Positions 10,399 to 22,224 of a stretch of 43,560 nucleotides of DNA are shown piece after piece. Each line of letters opens with the position of its first letter. Position 1 is the first letter of the stretch. Origin of the DNA: Polaromonas sp. (GTDB lineage: Bacteria > Pseudomonadota > Gammaproteobacteria > Burkholderiales > Burkholderiaceae); assembly GCA_013823505.1 (NCBI GenBank), contig PNMH01000025.1:1-43560 (forward strand), given 5' to 3'. A model generated the notes under the pieces. That model had not been told where the DNA came from, made no database searches, and saw only the letters and a program-made list of their open reading frames with translations. The translations under genes were made by a program, and so were the position numbers.

Positions 10399-11256
10399 GT
10401 GAACACATTGACCAACGCCGACCTGCACTGCCACTCTGTCGTCTCCGACGGCACCCTCACGCCCGAAGCGCTCGCACAGCGCGCCCAAGCCAACGGTGTG
10501 GAGCTGTGGGCCCTGACCGACCACGACGAGCTCGGCGGACAAGACCGCGCGATGGCTGCGGCGCACGCGGTGGGCATGAGTTACCTCACCGGTGTCGAGA
10601 TCTCGGTGACCTTCCTGGGTATCACGGTGCACATCGTCGGCCTGGGCATGGATCACAACCATCCGGCCTTGCTGGCTGGCCTGCGGGCCACGCGCGGCGG
10701 TCGCGAACAGCGCGCGCGCGACATGAGCGACGACCTCGCCCGCGTGGGCATCAAGGGCGTGTACGAAGGCGCGCTGAAATACGTCGGCAACCCCGAGCTC
10801 ATCTCGCGCTCGCACTTCGCTCGCTACCTGGTCGAGATTGGCGTGAGCAAGGACACCAACGATGTGTTCCGCAAGTACATCACCGAGGGCAAGCCGGGCT
10901 TCGTGCCGCACCGCTGGGCCAAGCTGTCCGACGCGGTGGGCTGGATCACGCAGTCCGGCGGCGTGGCCGTGATCGCCCACCCCGGGCGCTACAAGCTCAC
11001 GCCCAACGAAGAGTTCGCGCTCTTCACCGAATTCAAGAATCACGGCGGCCAGGGGGTGGAGGTGATGACCGGCGCGCACAACCAGGCGGACTACGTGAAG
11101 TACGCGGGCTACTGCGCGGAATTCGGCTTGGTCGCTTCGCGCGGCAGCGACTTCCACAGCCCGGAAGAGAGCCATATGGACCTGGGCAAACTGCCCGACC
11201 TGCCCGGCAGCGTCACGCCGGTGTGGGAGCTGCTCCAATCGCGCATCCTGCAGTGA
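10399..11256 (+). CDS. rnm: PHP-domain 3',5'-nucleoside bisphosphate phosphatase / RNase AM family
   Basis: This 285-residue protein belongs to the YciV/Rnm group of PHP phosphoesterases. In E. coli that group hydrolyses 3',5'-nucleoside bisphosphates and trims the 5' ends of rRNAs. The metal-binding PHP motifs are visible: DLHCHSVVSDG at the N-terminus, ALTDHDE, the GVEIS segment, AVIAHPGRY, and the C-terminal GSDFHS. The GTG at 10399 is the only plausible start, because the ATG at 10391 is out of frame and closes at once. The stop overlaps the GTG of the next gene (GTGA), suggesting translational coupling. Confidence 0.9.
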   Translation: MNTLTNADLHCHSVVSDGTLTPEALAQRAQANGVELWALTDHDELGGQDRAMAAAHAVGMSYLTGVEISVTFLGITVHIVGLGMDHNHPALLAGLRATRGGREQRARDMSDDLARVGIKGVYEGALKYVGNPELISRSHFARYLVEIGVSKDTNDVFRKYITEGKPGFVPHRWAKLSDAVGWITQSGGVAVIAHPGRYKLTPNEEFALFTEFKNHGGQGVEVMTGAHNQADYVKYAGYCAEFGLVASRGSDFHSPEESHMDLGKLPDLPGSVTPVWELLQSRILQ

Positions 11257-12164
11257 CGACAGAGCCACCGCGCTATGCGCCCGCGCAGGCCGCGCTGGGC
11301 ATCGCCTTTCTGGTCCTGGCCACCGCCTTCTTTGCCGTGCTGGACACCACCGTGAAGTACGTCGGCGCCTTCGTGCCGGTGCTCATGGCCGTGTGGTTTC
11401 GCTACGCCTTTCACGCGGTGCTGGTCACGGCGGTCATGCTGCCCGTGCGCGGTCGCAGCCTGGTGAAGACCGGCCATCCGCGCTTTCAGGTGCTGCGTGG
11501 CACGTTGCTGCTCGCGGTGAGCGCCATCTCGTTCGTGGCCTTGCAGTACATGCCGGTGGGCGAGTTCACGGCCATCGTCATGATCACGCCGCTGGTGGTC
11601 ACGCTGCTGGCCGCGCTCTTCCTGCGCGAGCGCGTGCCGCCACTGCGCTGGGTGCTGGTGTTTGGCGGATTTGCCGGCGCGCTGCTGGTGGTGCAACCGG
11701 GCGGTGACGTGATCGGCTGGGCCAGCCTGTTGCCGCTGATCATGGTGTTCACCTACGCCTGGTTCCAGATCCTCACCAGCAAGATGGCGCGCACCGAAGA
11801 CCCCATGACCATGCACTTCTACACCGGCTGGGTGGGCGCGCTGGTGGCCAGCCTGGCGCTGCCTTTCGTGTGGCAGGCCATCCCCGATGTGCGCACATTC
11901 GCCCTGCTGTGCCTGATCGGCCTCATGGGCACGGTGGGTCACTTTCTGCTGATCCTGGCCTTCAAACGCACGCAGGCATCCACGCTCACGCCCTACCTGT
12001 ATGGCCAGATCGGTTTTGCCATGTTCTGCGGCTGGGTGGTGTTCGGCCACGTGCCGGGGCGGCTGGAGCTGTTGGGCATTGCGATGATTGTGTTGTGCGG
12101 CGCCACCGCCAGCTGGCTCACCGCGCGCGACCGGCGACTGCCGGTGGAACAGCCCGAAGCGTGA
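11253..12164 (+). CDS. DMT-superfamily (EamA) transporter
   Basis: This is a 303-residue polytopic membrane protein with about ten hydrophobic helices in two EamA repeats, the pattern of drug/metabolite exporters such as RhaT/YdcZ relatives. Conserved signs are RGTLLL in the first repeat and the Glu/Arg-containing LFLRERVPPLRWVL turn. The C-terminal half repeats the pattern with AFKRTQASTLTPYLYGQI. The substrate cannot be told from sequence. The GTG start at 11253 overlaps the rnm stop as GTGA. A link to nucleotide metabolism is possible from the neighbourhood but unproven. Confidence 0.85.
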   Translation: MTTEPPRYAPAQAALGIAFLVLATAFFAVLDTTVKYVGAFVPVLMAVWFRYAFHAVLVTAVMLPVRGRSLVKTGHPRFQVLRGTLLLAVSAISFVALQYMPVGEFTAIVMITPLVVTLLAALFLRERVPPLRWVLVFGGFAGALLVVQPGGDVIGWASLLPLIMVFTYAWFQILTSKMARTEDPMTMHFYTGWVGALVASLALPFVWQAIPDVRTFALLCLIGLMGTVGHFLLILAFKRTQASTLTPYLYGQIGFAMFCGWVVFGHVPGRLELLGIAMIVLCGATASWLTARDRRLPVEQPEA

Positions 12165-12171
12165 GCAGGAA

Positions 12172-12177
12172 CACAAT
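12172..12177 (+). promoter_or_regulatory. -10-like hexamer directly before the YciO gene
   Basis: CACAAT lies exactly six bases before the ATG at 12184. The string from the hexamer to the ATG (CACAATTGCGCCATG) differs at one base from that before the smr gene (21044-21058). A weak GGAA lies too far upstream to be a good ribosome-binding site. Confidence 0.45.
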
Positions 12178-12183
12178 TGCGCC

Positions 12184-12819
12184 ATGTCCCAGCTGTTTGA
12201 AGTCCACCCCGAAAATCCGCAACCGCGCCTGCTCAAGCAGGCCGTGCAGCTGCTCGAGCGCGGGGGTGTGCTGGCCGTGCCCACCGATTCGAGCTACGCG
12301 CTGGTGTGCCACCTCGACGACAAAACCGCAGCCGACCGCCTGCGCCGCATCCGGCAGGTGGACGACAAGCACCACCTCACGCTCATTTGCCGCGACCTGA
12401 GCGAACTCGCCAGCTACGCGCGCGTCGACAACCGCCAGTACCGCTTGCTCAAGCTCGCGACGCCCGGGCCCTACACCTTCATATTGGAGGCCAGCAAAGA
12501 GGTACCGCGGCGCCTGAGCCATCCTTCGCGCAAGACCATCGGCCTGCGGGTTCCCGAACACAAGGCGCTGCTGGAGCTGCTTGGACTGCACGGCGCGCCA
12601 CTGCTGTCCACCACGCTGATCCTGCCCGGCCAGACCGACCCACTCAACGATGCCCAGGAGATCCGCGAGCGCCTGCAGCACGAGCTGGCCGGCGTGATCG
12701 ATGCCGGCGCCTGCGCGCTGGAGCCCACCACGGTGATTGACCTCACGTCCATGGGCAACGGTGGTGAGCCGGAAGTGATTCGCCAGGGCCAGGGCGCCCT
12801 CGCCCCGCTGGGGCTCTGA
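12184..12819 (+). CDS. yciO: YciO/YrdC/Sua5 family protein
   Basis: This 211-residue protein has the YrdC fold, which in TsaC/Sua5 makes threonylcarbamoyl-AMP for tRNA t6A37. It most resembles the YciO branch: MSQLFEVHPENPQPR at the start, GGVLAVPTDSSYAL, then KHHLTLICRDLSELASYA, PGPYTFIL and RKTIGLRVPEH. YciO proteins are paralogues of TsaC whose activity is weak or uncertain, so a role in t6A synthesis should not be assumed. It follows the transporter by 19 bases in what looks like a plus-strand gene run. Confidence 0.88.
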   Translation: MSQLFEVHPENPQPRLLKQAVQLLERGGVLAVPTDSSYALVCHLDDKTAADRLRRIRQVDDKHHLTLICRDLSELASYARVDNRQYRLLKLATPGPYTFILEASKEVPRRLSHPSRKTIGLRVPEHKALLELLGLHGAPLLSTTLILPGQTDPLNDAQEIRERLQHELAGVIDAGACALEPTTVIDLTSMGNGGEPEVIRQGQGALAPLGL

Positions 12820-12883
12820 GTCGCCCTGCCGGGAGCGATCGCCCACTCTGGGACAATACGCGTTTGCCCCCAGCGCACCCGCC

Positions 12884-13552
12884 ATGGATTTCGCCCAGAT
12901 CGTTCAAACCGTCGCCCTCTACGCCATCCCGGTGTTGTTCGCCATCACGCTGCACGAGGCAGCGCACGGATACGCGGCCAGGCACTTCGGCGACCGCACG
13001 GCAGAACTCATGGGCCGGATCACACTGAACCCGGTCAAACACATCGACCCGATCGGCACCATCGCGATGCCGCTCATTCTTTACTTCGCCACCGCAGGCG
13101 CCTTCCTGTTCGGCTACGCCAAGCCGGTTCCGGTCAATTTCGGACGGCTGCGCAACCCCAAGCGCGACATGGTGTGGGTGGCCCTGGCCGGGCCAGGTGC
13201 CAACCTGTTTCAAAGCATCGCCTGGACGATCCTGCTTTACGTGCTGGTGGCCACTGGCGTGGAAGAACAGTTCTTCCTTCAGATGTGCCGCGCAGGCGTG
13301 CTGGTGAACCTGGTCATGTTCGCCTTCAACCTCTTTCCTCTGCCTCCGCTGGACGGCGGCCGCATTCTGGTGGGCCTGCTGCCGCTGCGCCAGGCCGAGC
13401 TGGTCTCGCGCATTGAGCCCTGGGGCTTCTTCATCGTGATGGCGCTGGTCATCAGCGGTGTGGTGGGCAACCTGTGGCTGCGCCCGCTGATGATGCTGAC
13501 CGAAAGCGCCATCCAGGTGCTGCTAACACCCCTGCGCATGCTGATCCTCTGA
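12884..13552 (+). CDS. Site-2 protease family (M50) membrane metallopeptidase
   Basis: This 222-residue membrane protein has the zinc motif HEAAH at residues 24-28 inside the first hydrophobic segment, and the second conserved M50 motif NLFPLPPLDGGR near residues 145-157. The Asp of that motif is the third zinc ligand. No PDZ or CBS domain is present, so it is a minimal site-2 protease of the group common in proteobacteria. Its substrate is unknown. A GACAAT hexamer at 12852-12857 is a candidate -10 for a short-leader transcript. The trpS start follows eight bases after its stop. Confidence 0.88.
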   Translation: MDFAQIVQTVALYAIPVLFAITLHEAAHGYAARHFGDRTAELMGRITLNPVKHIDPIGTIAMPLILYFATAGAFLFGYAKPVPVNFGRLRNPKRDMVWVALAGPGANLFQSIAWTILLYVLVATGVEEQFFLQMCRAGVLVNLVMFAFNLFPLPPLDGGRILVGLLPLRQAELVSRIEPWGFFIVMALVISGVVGNLWLRPLMMLTESAIQVLLTPLRMLIL

Positions 13553-13560
13553 ACCTGACC

Positions 13561-14853
<1,293 letters not shown>

Positions 14854-15100
14854 GTCCGCGCCTTCTGGACGTTTGTATGAAGCTGCAAAGCGTCGCTTTC
14901 GTGGCAGCCGTTGCCTGAAACACCGGCTGTGTACCATCGGCGTACCATATGGGGTATCCGGGTCCAAGACGTTCGCGGGCATCCATACCGTGCCGCAAGT
15001 CCCATTTGAGGCTCGATTTCGCCGGAGGCCGCTATCGCCAAAGCTCCAACTTGTCGATATGCTCTTTAGTTGAAACCATTTATTACCAGCACAGTCCGTT
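14854..15100. other. Non-coding spacer between trpS and the response regulator
   Basis: No convincing gene is present in these 247 bases. A 13-codon frame at 14877-14918 (MKLQSV...) looks like the start of a signal peptide but ends at once. The sequence GTACCAT occurs twice (near 14932 and 14942), and the part next to the regulator gene (15040-15100) is AT-richer than its surroundings, as expected of a promoter. No hairpin followed by a T-run was found. Confidence 0.5.
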
Positions 15101-15694
15101 ATGAGTATTTTTGTTATTGACGATCATCCACTCATGCGCGAAGCGGTCGTCATGCTGCTTCGCCGCCTGCGTGCATCCACTCAGGTGATCGAACTCGAAC
15201 GACTGGCTTCGGTGAGCAAGGCCATCGCGGAACACGGCGAACCCGAGTTGGTCTGCCTCGACCTCAAACTGCCCGACACCAACGGAGTCTCGGGCGTGCG
15301 CGAAGTCAGGCAAATGCTGCCAGACACCTCGCTGATCGTATTGTCCGCGTCACCGTCTTCGGATTACGAAGACCTGGCCCGGGAAGCCGGCGCCGACGCG
15401 TATGTTGAGAAGTCGGCAGGAGCAGCGCAGATTGCCAAAGTGTTGCGCGAGTTTCTGGCCGAAGAGGTGGAAGACGAGAACGCACCCACCATTCCCGACA
15501 AACTGTCCAAGCGCCAGAAACAACTGTTGGTCATGCTGGACCGGGGACTGAGCAACCGCGACATTGCCGAACAGCTCCAGATCAGCGAACACACCGTCAA
15601 GGTGCACCTGTGGCGCCTGTTCCGCCGACTCAACGTCAAGAGCCGCTCGCAGGCCAGCCACCTGGCACGCACCGCCGGCCTGCTCGATCTCTGA
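15101..15694 (+). CDS. FixJ/NarL-type response regulator
   Basis: This 197-residue transcription factor has a receiver domain (acidic pair at D7-D8, phospho-acceptor D54 in LVCLDLKLPD, the Lys in YVEKSAG near residue 103) and a C-terminal LuxR-type helix-turn-helix (about 133-195). The helix-turn-helix includes LSKRQKQLL, GLSNRDIAEQLQISEHTVKVHL and RLNVKSRSQA. Its probable partner is the histidine kinase encoded convergently, with 24 bases between the two stops. The target genes are not evident here. Confidence 0.92.
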   Translation: MSIFVIDDHPLMREAVVMLLRRLRASTQVIELERLASVSKAIAEHGEPELVCLDLKLPDTNGVSGVREVRQMLPDTSLIVLSASPSSDYEDLAREAGADAYVEKSAGAAQIAKVLREFLAEEVEDENAPTIPDKLSKRQKQLLVMLDRGLSNRDIAEQLQISEHTVKVHLWRLFRRLNVKSRSQASHLARTAGLLDL

Positions 15695-15718
15695 AACGGT
15701 TCCCGCCCTGGCCTGTGA

Positions 15719-17179
15719 TCAGGCCGGGCCGCCCTGCACCACCGTCGGTGCGGGCAGTCCGATGGGCTCTTGCTGGGTGAAGGCAGGCAGCATCACCCGG
15801 AACACACTGCCCCGGTTCGCCTCCGAGCTCAGGGCCAGCTGATAGCCCATCAGCGAGGCCAGCTTCGACACGATGGTCAAGCCCAGACCCAGGCTGTCCT
15901 CGGTGCCCTGGTGTTGCGACACCCTGAAAAACTCCTGAAAGATCGCCTGCTGGTGCTCGCGAGCGATGCCCACGCCGGTGTCCCACACTTCAAACACCAG
16001 CATGTCCTCTCGATGGCGCAAGGCCAGCAACACGCCGCCCTGGTGGGTGTGTCTCAGGGCGTTTGACACCAGATTGCCGAGGATGCGGCGCAGCACCACC
16101 GGGTCCGACCACAAGGTTGTGGGTCGCGTGTGCGAACGCAAGCGAAGCGACTTGCCCACCGCCACCGGTTCGAACTGAAGCGACAAGTCGGCGAAGAGCT
16201 TCTCCACATCCACGTGCTGCAGCCGCACCTTGTAGTTGCCCGCGTCGATACGCGTCAGGTCGAACAATGAATCGAACAATTCGTTGATCGCGCGCGTGGA
16301 CTGCAGGATTCGCGGCGCGATGTCGCGCGCCATCTCAGGCTCGGTGGCCAGCCAATCGGCGTAAAGACTCAAGGCGTGAACGGGCTGGCGCAGATCGTGC
16401 GCGGCCGACGCCAGAAACCGGTTTTTGGTGGCCACCGCACGCAAGGAGGCCCGCGTCTGCAAGGTCAACGAGTCGATCAGCTCCTGGTTGGAGAACTGCA
16501 GCTCGAAACTGGCGCGGTGCACCTCGTGCATGCGCGTGCCCGTCATGAAGAGCAAACCCCAGAAGGCCACCAGCAGCGCCGTGAGCACCAGCCCCGTCTG
16601 CAAAGAACCAGCAGGTTGCGGCAGCGCCAACATCACGATCACCAGACTCATGAGCACCGAGAACATGAGCGCGTTGGCGTAGGAGCGGTACACCGGCAGG
16701 TAGGCACTGAAAGCGGTGAGCGTGAGCAGCCCCTGCCCAAGCACCACCAGCGCACACACGAACTGGGTGGAAACCGGCGCCTGCTGATAGCTCAACAACA
16801 CCGGCCCACCCCACAGCAGCGCCATGGCAACCCACGTCCAGTGGTATCGGTTGATGAAGGTGATGCGCTGCGGCCCTTCGAGGCTGTCGTGGCGCAGGCG
16901 GTAGATGCCGATCAGGCGGTAGCGGTACACCAGCATCGCCATCATCAGCCCGATCCAGACCAGCAGTCCAACCGTGTTGACCTCGCCCGCCATCATGAAC
17001 ACCAGCACTGGCAACGACAGCATGGCCGCCAGCAGCGACGTCCCCATGTTGTCCATCAACACACCGATGAGCTGTGAGTTGACCCAGTGATCTCGCACCT
17101 CGGGCGAGGCCGGCATGTGCTGGTAAGTCGCGGGTTGGGTATCGACGAGCATGGGCGGTGAGAAGCGGCGGTGGGGCAT
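15719..17179 (-). CDS. Membrane sensor histidine kinase
   Basis: This 486-residue kinase has six or so membrane helices in residues 37-212 (7TM-like sensor without a large periplasmic domain). It then has a HisKA domain with phospho-acceptor H261 in ASAAHDLRQPVHALSLY and a HATPase domain with NLVSNALRHTHQGG, DTGVGI and LGLGLTIVSKL. The HDLRQP form of the H-box is typical of a group common in Burkholderiales. The ATG at 17179 was chosen; an ATG at 17152 is also possible. It faces the FixJ-type regulator tail to tail, so the pair would be transcribed from opposite ends. A TATAGC on the minus strand near 17233-17238 is a candidate -10, overlapping the tRNA promoter. Confidence 0.9.
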   Translation of the reverse strand: MPHRRFSPPMLVDTQPATYQHMPASPEVRDHWVNSQLIGVLMDNMGTSLLAAMLSLPVLVFMMAGEVNTVGLLVWIGLMMAMLVYRYRLIGIYRLRHDSLEGPQRITFINRYHWTWVAMALLWGGPVLLSYQQAPVSTQFVCALVVLGQGLLTLTAFSAYLPVYRSYANALMFSVLMSLVIVMLALPQPAGSLQTGLVLTALLVAFWGLLFMTGTRMHEVHRASFELQFSNQELIDSLTLQTRASLRAVATKNRFLASAAHDLRQPVHALSLYADWLATEPEMARDIAPRILQSTRAINELFDSLFDLTRIDAGNYKVRLQHVDVEKLFADLSLQFEPVAVGKSLRLRSHTRPTTLWSDPVVLRRILGNLVSNALRHTHQGGVLLALRHREDMLVFEVWDTGVGIAREHQQAIFQEFFRVSQHQGTEDSLGLGLTIVSKLASLMGYQLALSSEANRGSVFRVMLPAFTQQEPIGLPAPTVVQGGPA

Positions 17180-17234
17180 TGTCTCACCGGCTTGGCGCGA
17201 TGGGTGAGCCGGCTTCAAGCGCCCAAGTGCCTGC

Positions 17235-17240
17235 TATACT
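17235..17240 (+). promoter_or_regulatory. -10 element of the tRNA-Ser promoter
   Basis: TATACT lies 27 bases upstream of the tRNA and is followed by a GC-rich discriminator (CGCGGG) as in stringently controlled genes. A weak -35 (CTTCAA, 17213-17218) lies 16 bases upstream. The same bases could serve the divergent kinase gene on the minus strand. Confidence 0.6.
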
Positions 17241-17267
17241 CGCGGGTTCGCGACGTAGACCGACACC

Positions 17268-17357
<90 letters not shown>

Positions 17358-17361
17358 CACA

Positions 17362-17389
17362 AAAAAGCCCCGCACCAGCGGGGCTTTTT
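17362..17389. terminator. Shared bidirectional terminator of tRNA-Ser and serS
   Basis: A perfect 12-bp stem (17362-17373 with 17378-17389) has loop ACCA, an A-tract on its left arm and a T-tract on its right. It therefore reads as an intrinsic terminator on both strands. It lies 6 bases after the tRNA and 22 bases after the serS stop. Confidence 0.92.
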
Positions 17390-17411
17390 CTTTGGGCGAC
17401 ACCTTTCGATC

Positions 17412-19740
<2,329 letters not shown>

Positions 19741-19741
<1 letters not shown>

Positions 19742-20205
19742 CACAGCACCCCGATCAGTTGCACCTCGAACCGCACCGGCTGGCCGGCGAGGGGGTGGTT
19801 GAAGTCGAACAACACCGCGCCGTCTTCGCGCACCTGCACCGCCGCCCCTGCGTAGCTGCCCAGCCCGTCGGGCGTGGGGAACTGCACCACGTCGCCCGCC
19901 ACATACCGTTCATGCGGATCGCCGAGTTCGCTCAGCAGCTTGCGCGCCACCCACTGCACCATCTCGGGCTGGCGCTCGCCAAAGGCTTCGCCCGCGGCCA
20001 GCTCGATGACGGTGTGGGCGCCCTCTTCCAGGCCCATCAGGCGCTGCTCGATCGCGGGCGAGAGTTCGCCCATGCCCAAGCTCAGCGTGGCAGGTTTGCC
20101 GGCAAAGGTGTCGATGATCACCTGCCCCTGCGGACCGGACATGCGGTAGTGCAGGGTGAGGAAGGAGCCTTCTTGGACTTGGGGCATGAGAGGGGTGGAG
20201 AGCAT
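19741..20205 (-). CDS. fkpB: FKBP-type peptidyl-prolyl isomerase (SlpA)
   Basis: This 154-residue protein is a cytoplasmic SlpA/FkpB-type prolyl isomerase and chaperone. Family signs are the early LHYRMSG strand, [22 protein letters not shown], and the inserted-in-flap region around [13 protein letters not shown]. The sequence ends in [11 protein letters not shown]. The ATG at 20205 was chosen; ATG 20187 (MPQVQEGS) is equally plausible and would give 148 residues. No clear ribosome-binding site precedes either. It is translationally overlapped with ispH. Confidence 0.92.
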
Positions 20206-20220
20206 GGACAGGAGTGTGGC

Positions 20221-20249
20221 GCACAGCGCCCCGAACCGGGGCACTGTGC
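20221..20249 (-). promoter_or_regulatory. Hairpin in the fkpB leader
   Basis: GCACAG and GCCCC (20221-20226, 20228-20232) pair with GGGGC and CTGTGC (20238-20242, 20244-20249) across one mismatch and a five-base loop. It ends 15 bases before the fkpB ATG. A TACAAT on the minus strand at 20266-20271 is a candidate -10 just upstream, so the hairpin would lie at the very 5' end of the fkpB-ispH mRNA. Confidence 0.4.
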
Positions 20250-20301
20250 GAGGCGTTGACCCCGTATTGTAAAAAGCGGGCTGAATCAGGGAGGAAATTG
20301 C

Positions 20302-20994
20302 ATGGATGGCCTTTTCATGGTGGGGCTCAAGAGCCTGCCGCTGGATGCGCGACCGCGCGAAAAACTGCTGGCCCGCGGGCCGGCCTCGCTCAGCGACGTG
20401 GAGCTGCTGGCCCTGCTGTTGCGCACCGGCATCCGCGGCAAACACGTGGTGCAGCTCGCCCAGGAGCTGCTGGAGCACTTTGGTGGCATGGCCGGCCTGC
20501 TGCACACCAGCGCCGAGGCGCTCAAGCAGATCAAGGGCCTGGGCCCGGCCAAACGCGCCGAGGTGTTGGCCGTGCTCGAACTCGCCCGCCGCGCCCTCAC
20601 CCAGCGCCTGCAGGAAAAGACCCTGATGGAGAACCCCCAGGCGGTGCGCGAATACCTGCAGCTGCAGCTTGGTGGCCGCCAGCACGAGGTGTTTGCCGTT
20701 CTTTTCCTTGACACACAGAACCGCTTGGTGGCACTCGAAGAGTTGTTTCGCGGCACCCTGACGCAAACCAGCGTGTACCCGCGCGAGGTGGTGCTGCGCG
20801 CCCTGCACCACCACGCCGCGGCCGTGGTGCTGGCGCACAACCACCCCAGCGGCACCGCCCTGCCCTCACGCGCAGACGAAGCCCTCACCGCCACGCTCAA
20901 GTCGGCACTGGCGTTGGTGGACGTGAAGGTGCTCGACCACTTCATCGTCACGCGCAACCACGCCGCGTCCATGGCCGAGATGGGTCTGATCTGA
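20302..20994 (+). CDS. radC: RadC family JAMM-domain protein
   Basis: This 230-residue protein has an N-terminal helix-hairpin-helix region (about 60-90, [14 protein letters not shown]) and a C-terminal MPN/JAMM domain. The metal motif is H179-x-H181 in AHNHPSG with D192. Despite the name, a role in recombinational repair is not established for the family. The ATG at 20302 follows GGAGG eight bases upstream. It diverges from fkpB. Its length is that of an ordinary chromosomal RadC, unlike the short mobile-element versions. Confidence 0.94.
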   Translation: MDGLFMVGLKSLPLDARPREKLLARGPASLSDVELLALLLRTGIRGKHVVQLAQELLEHFGGMAGLLHTSAEALKQIKGLGPAKRAEVLAVLELARRALTQRLQEKTLMENPQAVREYLQLQLGGRQHEVFAVLFLDTQNRLVALEELFRGTLTQTSVYPREVVLRALHHHAAAVVLAHNHPSGTALPSRADEALTATLKSALALVDVKVLDHFIVTRNHAASMAEMGLI

Positions 20995-21043
20995 CCCCGC
21001 AAGGTTGATCGCAGACCCCCCACGCCCAAGGCGAACGCTCCGT

Positions 21044-21049
21044 CACAAT
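21044..21049 (+). promoter_or_regulatory. -10-like hexamer directly before the smr gene
   Basis: CACAAT lies exactly six bases before the ATG at 21056, and the 15 bases to the end of the ATG match those before the YciO gene at all but one position. No Shine-Dalgarno sequence or clear -35 is present. Confidence 0.45.
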
Positions 21050-21055
21050 CGCGCC

Positions 21056-21691
21056 ATGAAAGTCAACACGCTGGCCGACCTCAAAGCGCTCAAACGCGCC
21101 ATGGCCGAGCGTGCGGCGGCCGAAGCCATCCAGCGCGAGGCGCAGCGCCAGGCCGAGCTCTTGCGCGAACGCGAACGCCGCCTCTTCACCCACGCCGTGG
21201 GACCGGTGCAGGCCATCGCCGACCCGGGCCGCATTGAGCCGCGCCCGGTGCCGGTGCAACCCCTGCCCGTGCAGCGGCAGCTCGACGAAGCGTCGGTGAT
21301 GCGCGAGGCGCTGTCCGACGAGTTCGACATCGAGACCCTGCTGCACACCGACGAGATGCTGAGCTACCGCTGCCCGGGCATCGGGCCGGACGTGATGCGC
21401 AAGCTGCGCGATGGCAGCTGGAGCATCCAGCGCCAGATTGACCTGCACGGTTTGCGCACCGACGAAGCCCGCGAAGCGCTGGGCCGCTTCATCCGCGAAG
21501 CCCACCAGCAAGGCCTGCGCTGCGTGCGCGTGGTGCACGGCAAAGGCCTGGGCTCACCCGGCCGCACCCCGGTACTGAAAAACCGTGTGCTGCGCTGGCT
21601 GGTGCAGAAGAGCGAGGTGATGGCGTTTGTTCAGGCTCGGCCGGCCGAAGGCGGGGCCGGGGCGCTGGTGGTGTTGCTGCGGTCGGGGTGA
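21056..21691 (+). CDS. Smr-domain protein (MutS2 C-terminal-like)
   Basis: This 211-residue protein has an N-terminal helical, charged region (about 1-50, Ala/Arg/Glu-rich), a Pro-rich linker (60-75) and a C-terminal Smr domain. The conserved motifs are DLHGLRTDEA (129-138) and HGKGLGS (161-167). Stand-alone Smr proteins such as SmrA/SmrB are endonucleases; SmrB cleaves mRNA at collided ribosomes. This protein lacks the full SmrB signature as far as can be judged, so a nuclease role is likely but its pathway is open. Confidence 0.88.
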   Translation: MKVNTLADLKALKRAMAERAAAEAIQREAQRQAELLRERERRLFTHAVGPVQAIADPGRIEPRPVPVQPLPVQRQLDEASVMREALSDEFDIETLLHTDEMLSYRCPGIGPDVMRKLRDGSWSIQRQIDLHGLRTDEAREALGRFIREAHQQGLRCVRVVHGKGLGSPGRTPVLKNRVLRWLVQKSEVMAFVQARPAEGGAGALVVLLRSG

Positions 21692-21777
21692 ACCAACCCG
21701 GAGTGGCTTTTCACCTCGTGACTGGCCTGTTGGGCTGGTGTTCTTGATTCTGTGACCGAACGCATTGAAAGCCATCC

Positions 21778-22176
21778 ATGAACAAACGCCTGACAAACAT
21801 TGGCCTCATCGCAGCCGGCCTCATGAACATTGGCGGCGTGCTCGTCTTTTCACGGGGGTTCACCAACACGGCCATCAACCAGGCCGACCCAGTGGTGATG
21901 TCGAACTTCGGCCTTCTGATGATTGTGGTGTGGGGCCTGGCTTACCTGGGTGCTGCGACCGTCACATCGAGCATCCGATGGATCGCCGGTGCATTCGCCG
22001 TGGAGAAACTCGTTTATGTCGTTGTCTGGTGCAAATGGCTGTCGGCAAACAGCCTCGCAGAGCTCTATGCAAAGGATTTGTTTGCGGGCGTGTTTTTCAG
22101 CATCTACGGCGCCAACGACTTGGTGTTCATGTTGTTCTTCGCCTGGGTCTTCTTCCTGAAGCAACCTTCCAGATAG
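21778..22176 (+). CDS. Small four-helix membrane protein, function unknown
   Basis: This 132-residue protein has four hydrophobic segments (about 7-28, 42-62, 66-84 and 100-127). It resembles small integral proteins found widely in proteobacteria, but I do not recognise a named family. Motifs worth noting are MNIGGVLVFSRGFTN near the start and YGANDLVFMLFFAWVFF near the end. A weak GAAAG lies before the ATG. It is convergent with the truncated globin gene, with 48 bases between stops. Its base use (more AT-rich than the neighbours) hints at a different history. Confidence 0.75.
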   Translation: MNKRLTNIGLIAAGLMNIGGVLVFSRGFTNTAINQADPVVMSNFGLLMIVVWGLAYLGAATVTSSIRWIAGAFAVEKLVYVVVWCKWLSANSLAELYAKDLFAGVFFSIYGANDLVFMLFFAWVFFLKQPSR

Positions 22177-22224
22177 GGCGCGACCATCGCCCCGTGCGCC
22201 ATGCCGATGGCCAAGACCGGGCGT

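Noticed and set aside
7504..11268. A 1254-codon open frame on the minus strand across ppc and rnm
   Set aside because: It is a GC-rich shadow. The plus-strand proteins here are clear PEPC and PHP-phosphatase sequences, and the minus frame is His/Gln/Ala/Val-rich with no domain.
14877..14918. Short frame beginning MKLQSVAFVAAVA as a leader peptide
   Set aside because: Only 13 codons, no ribosome-binding site, and no attenuator hairpins follow.
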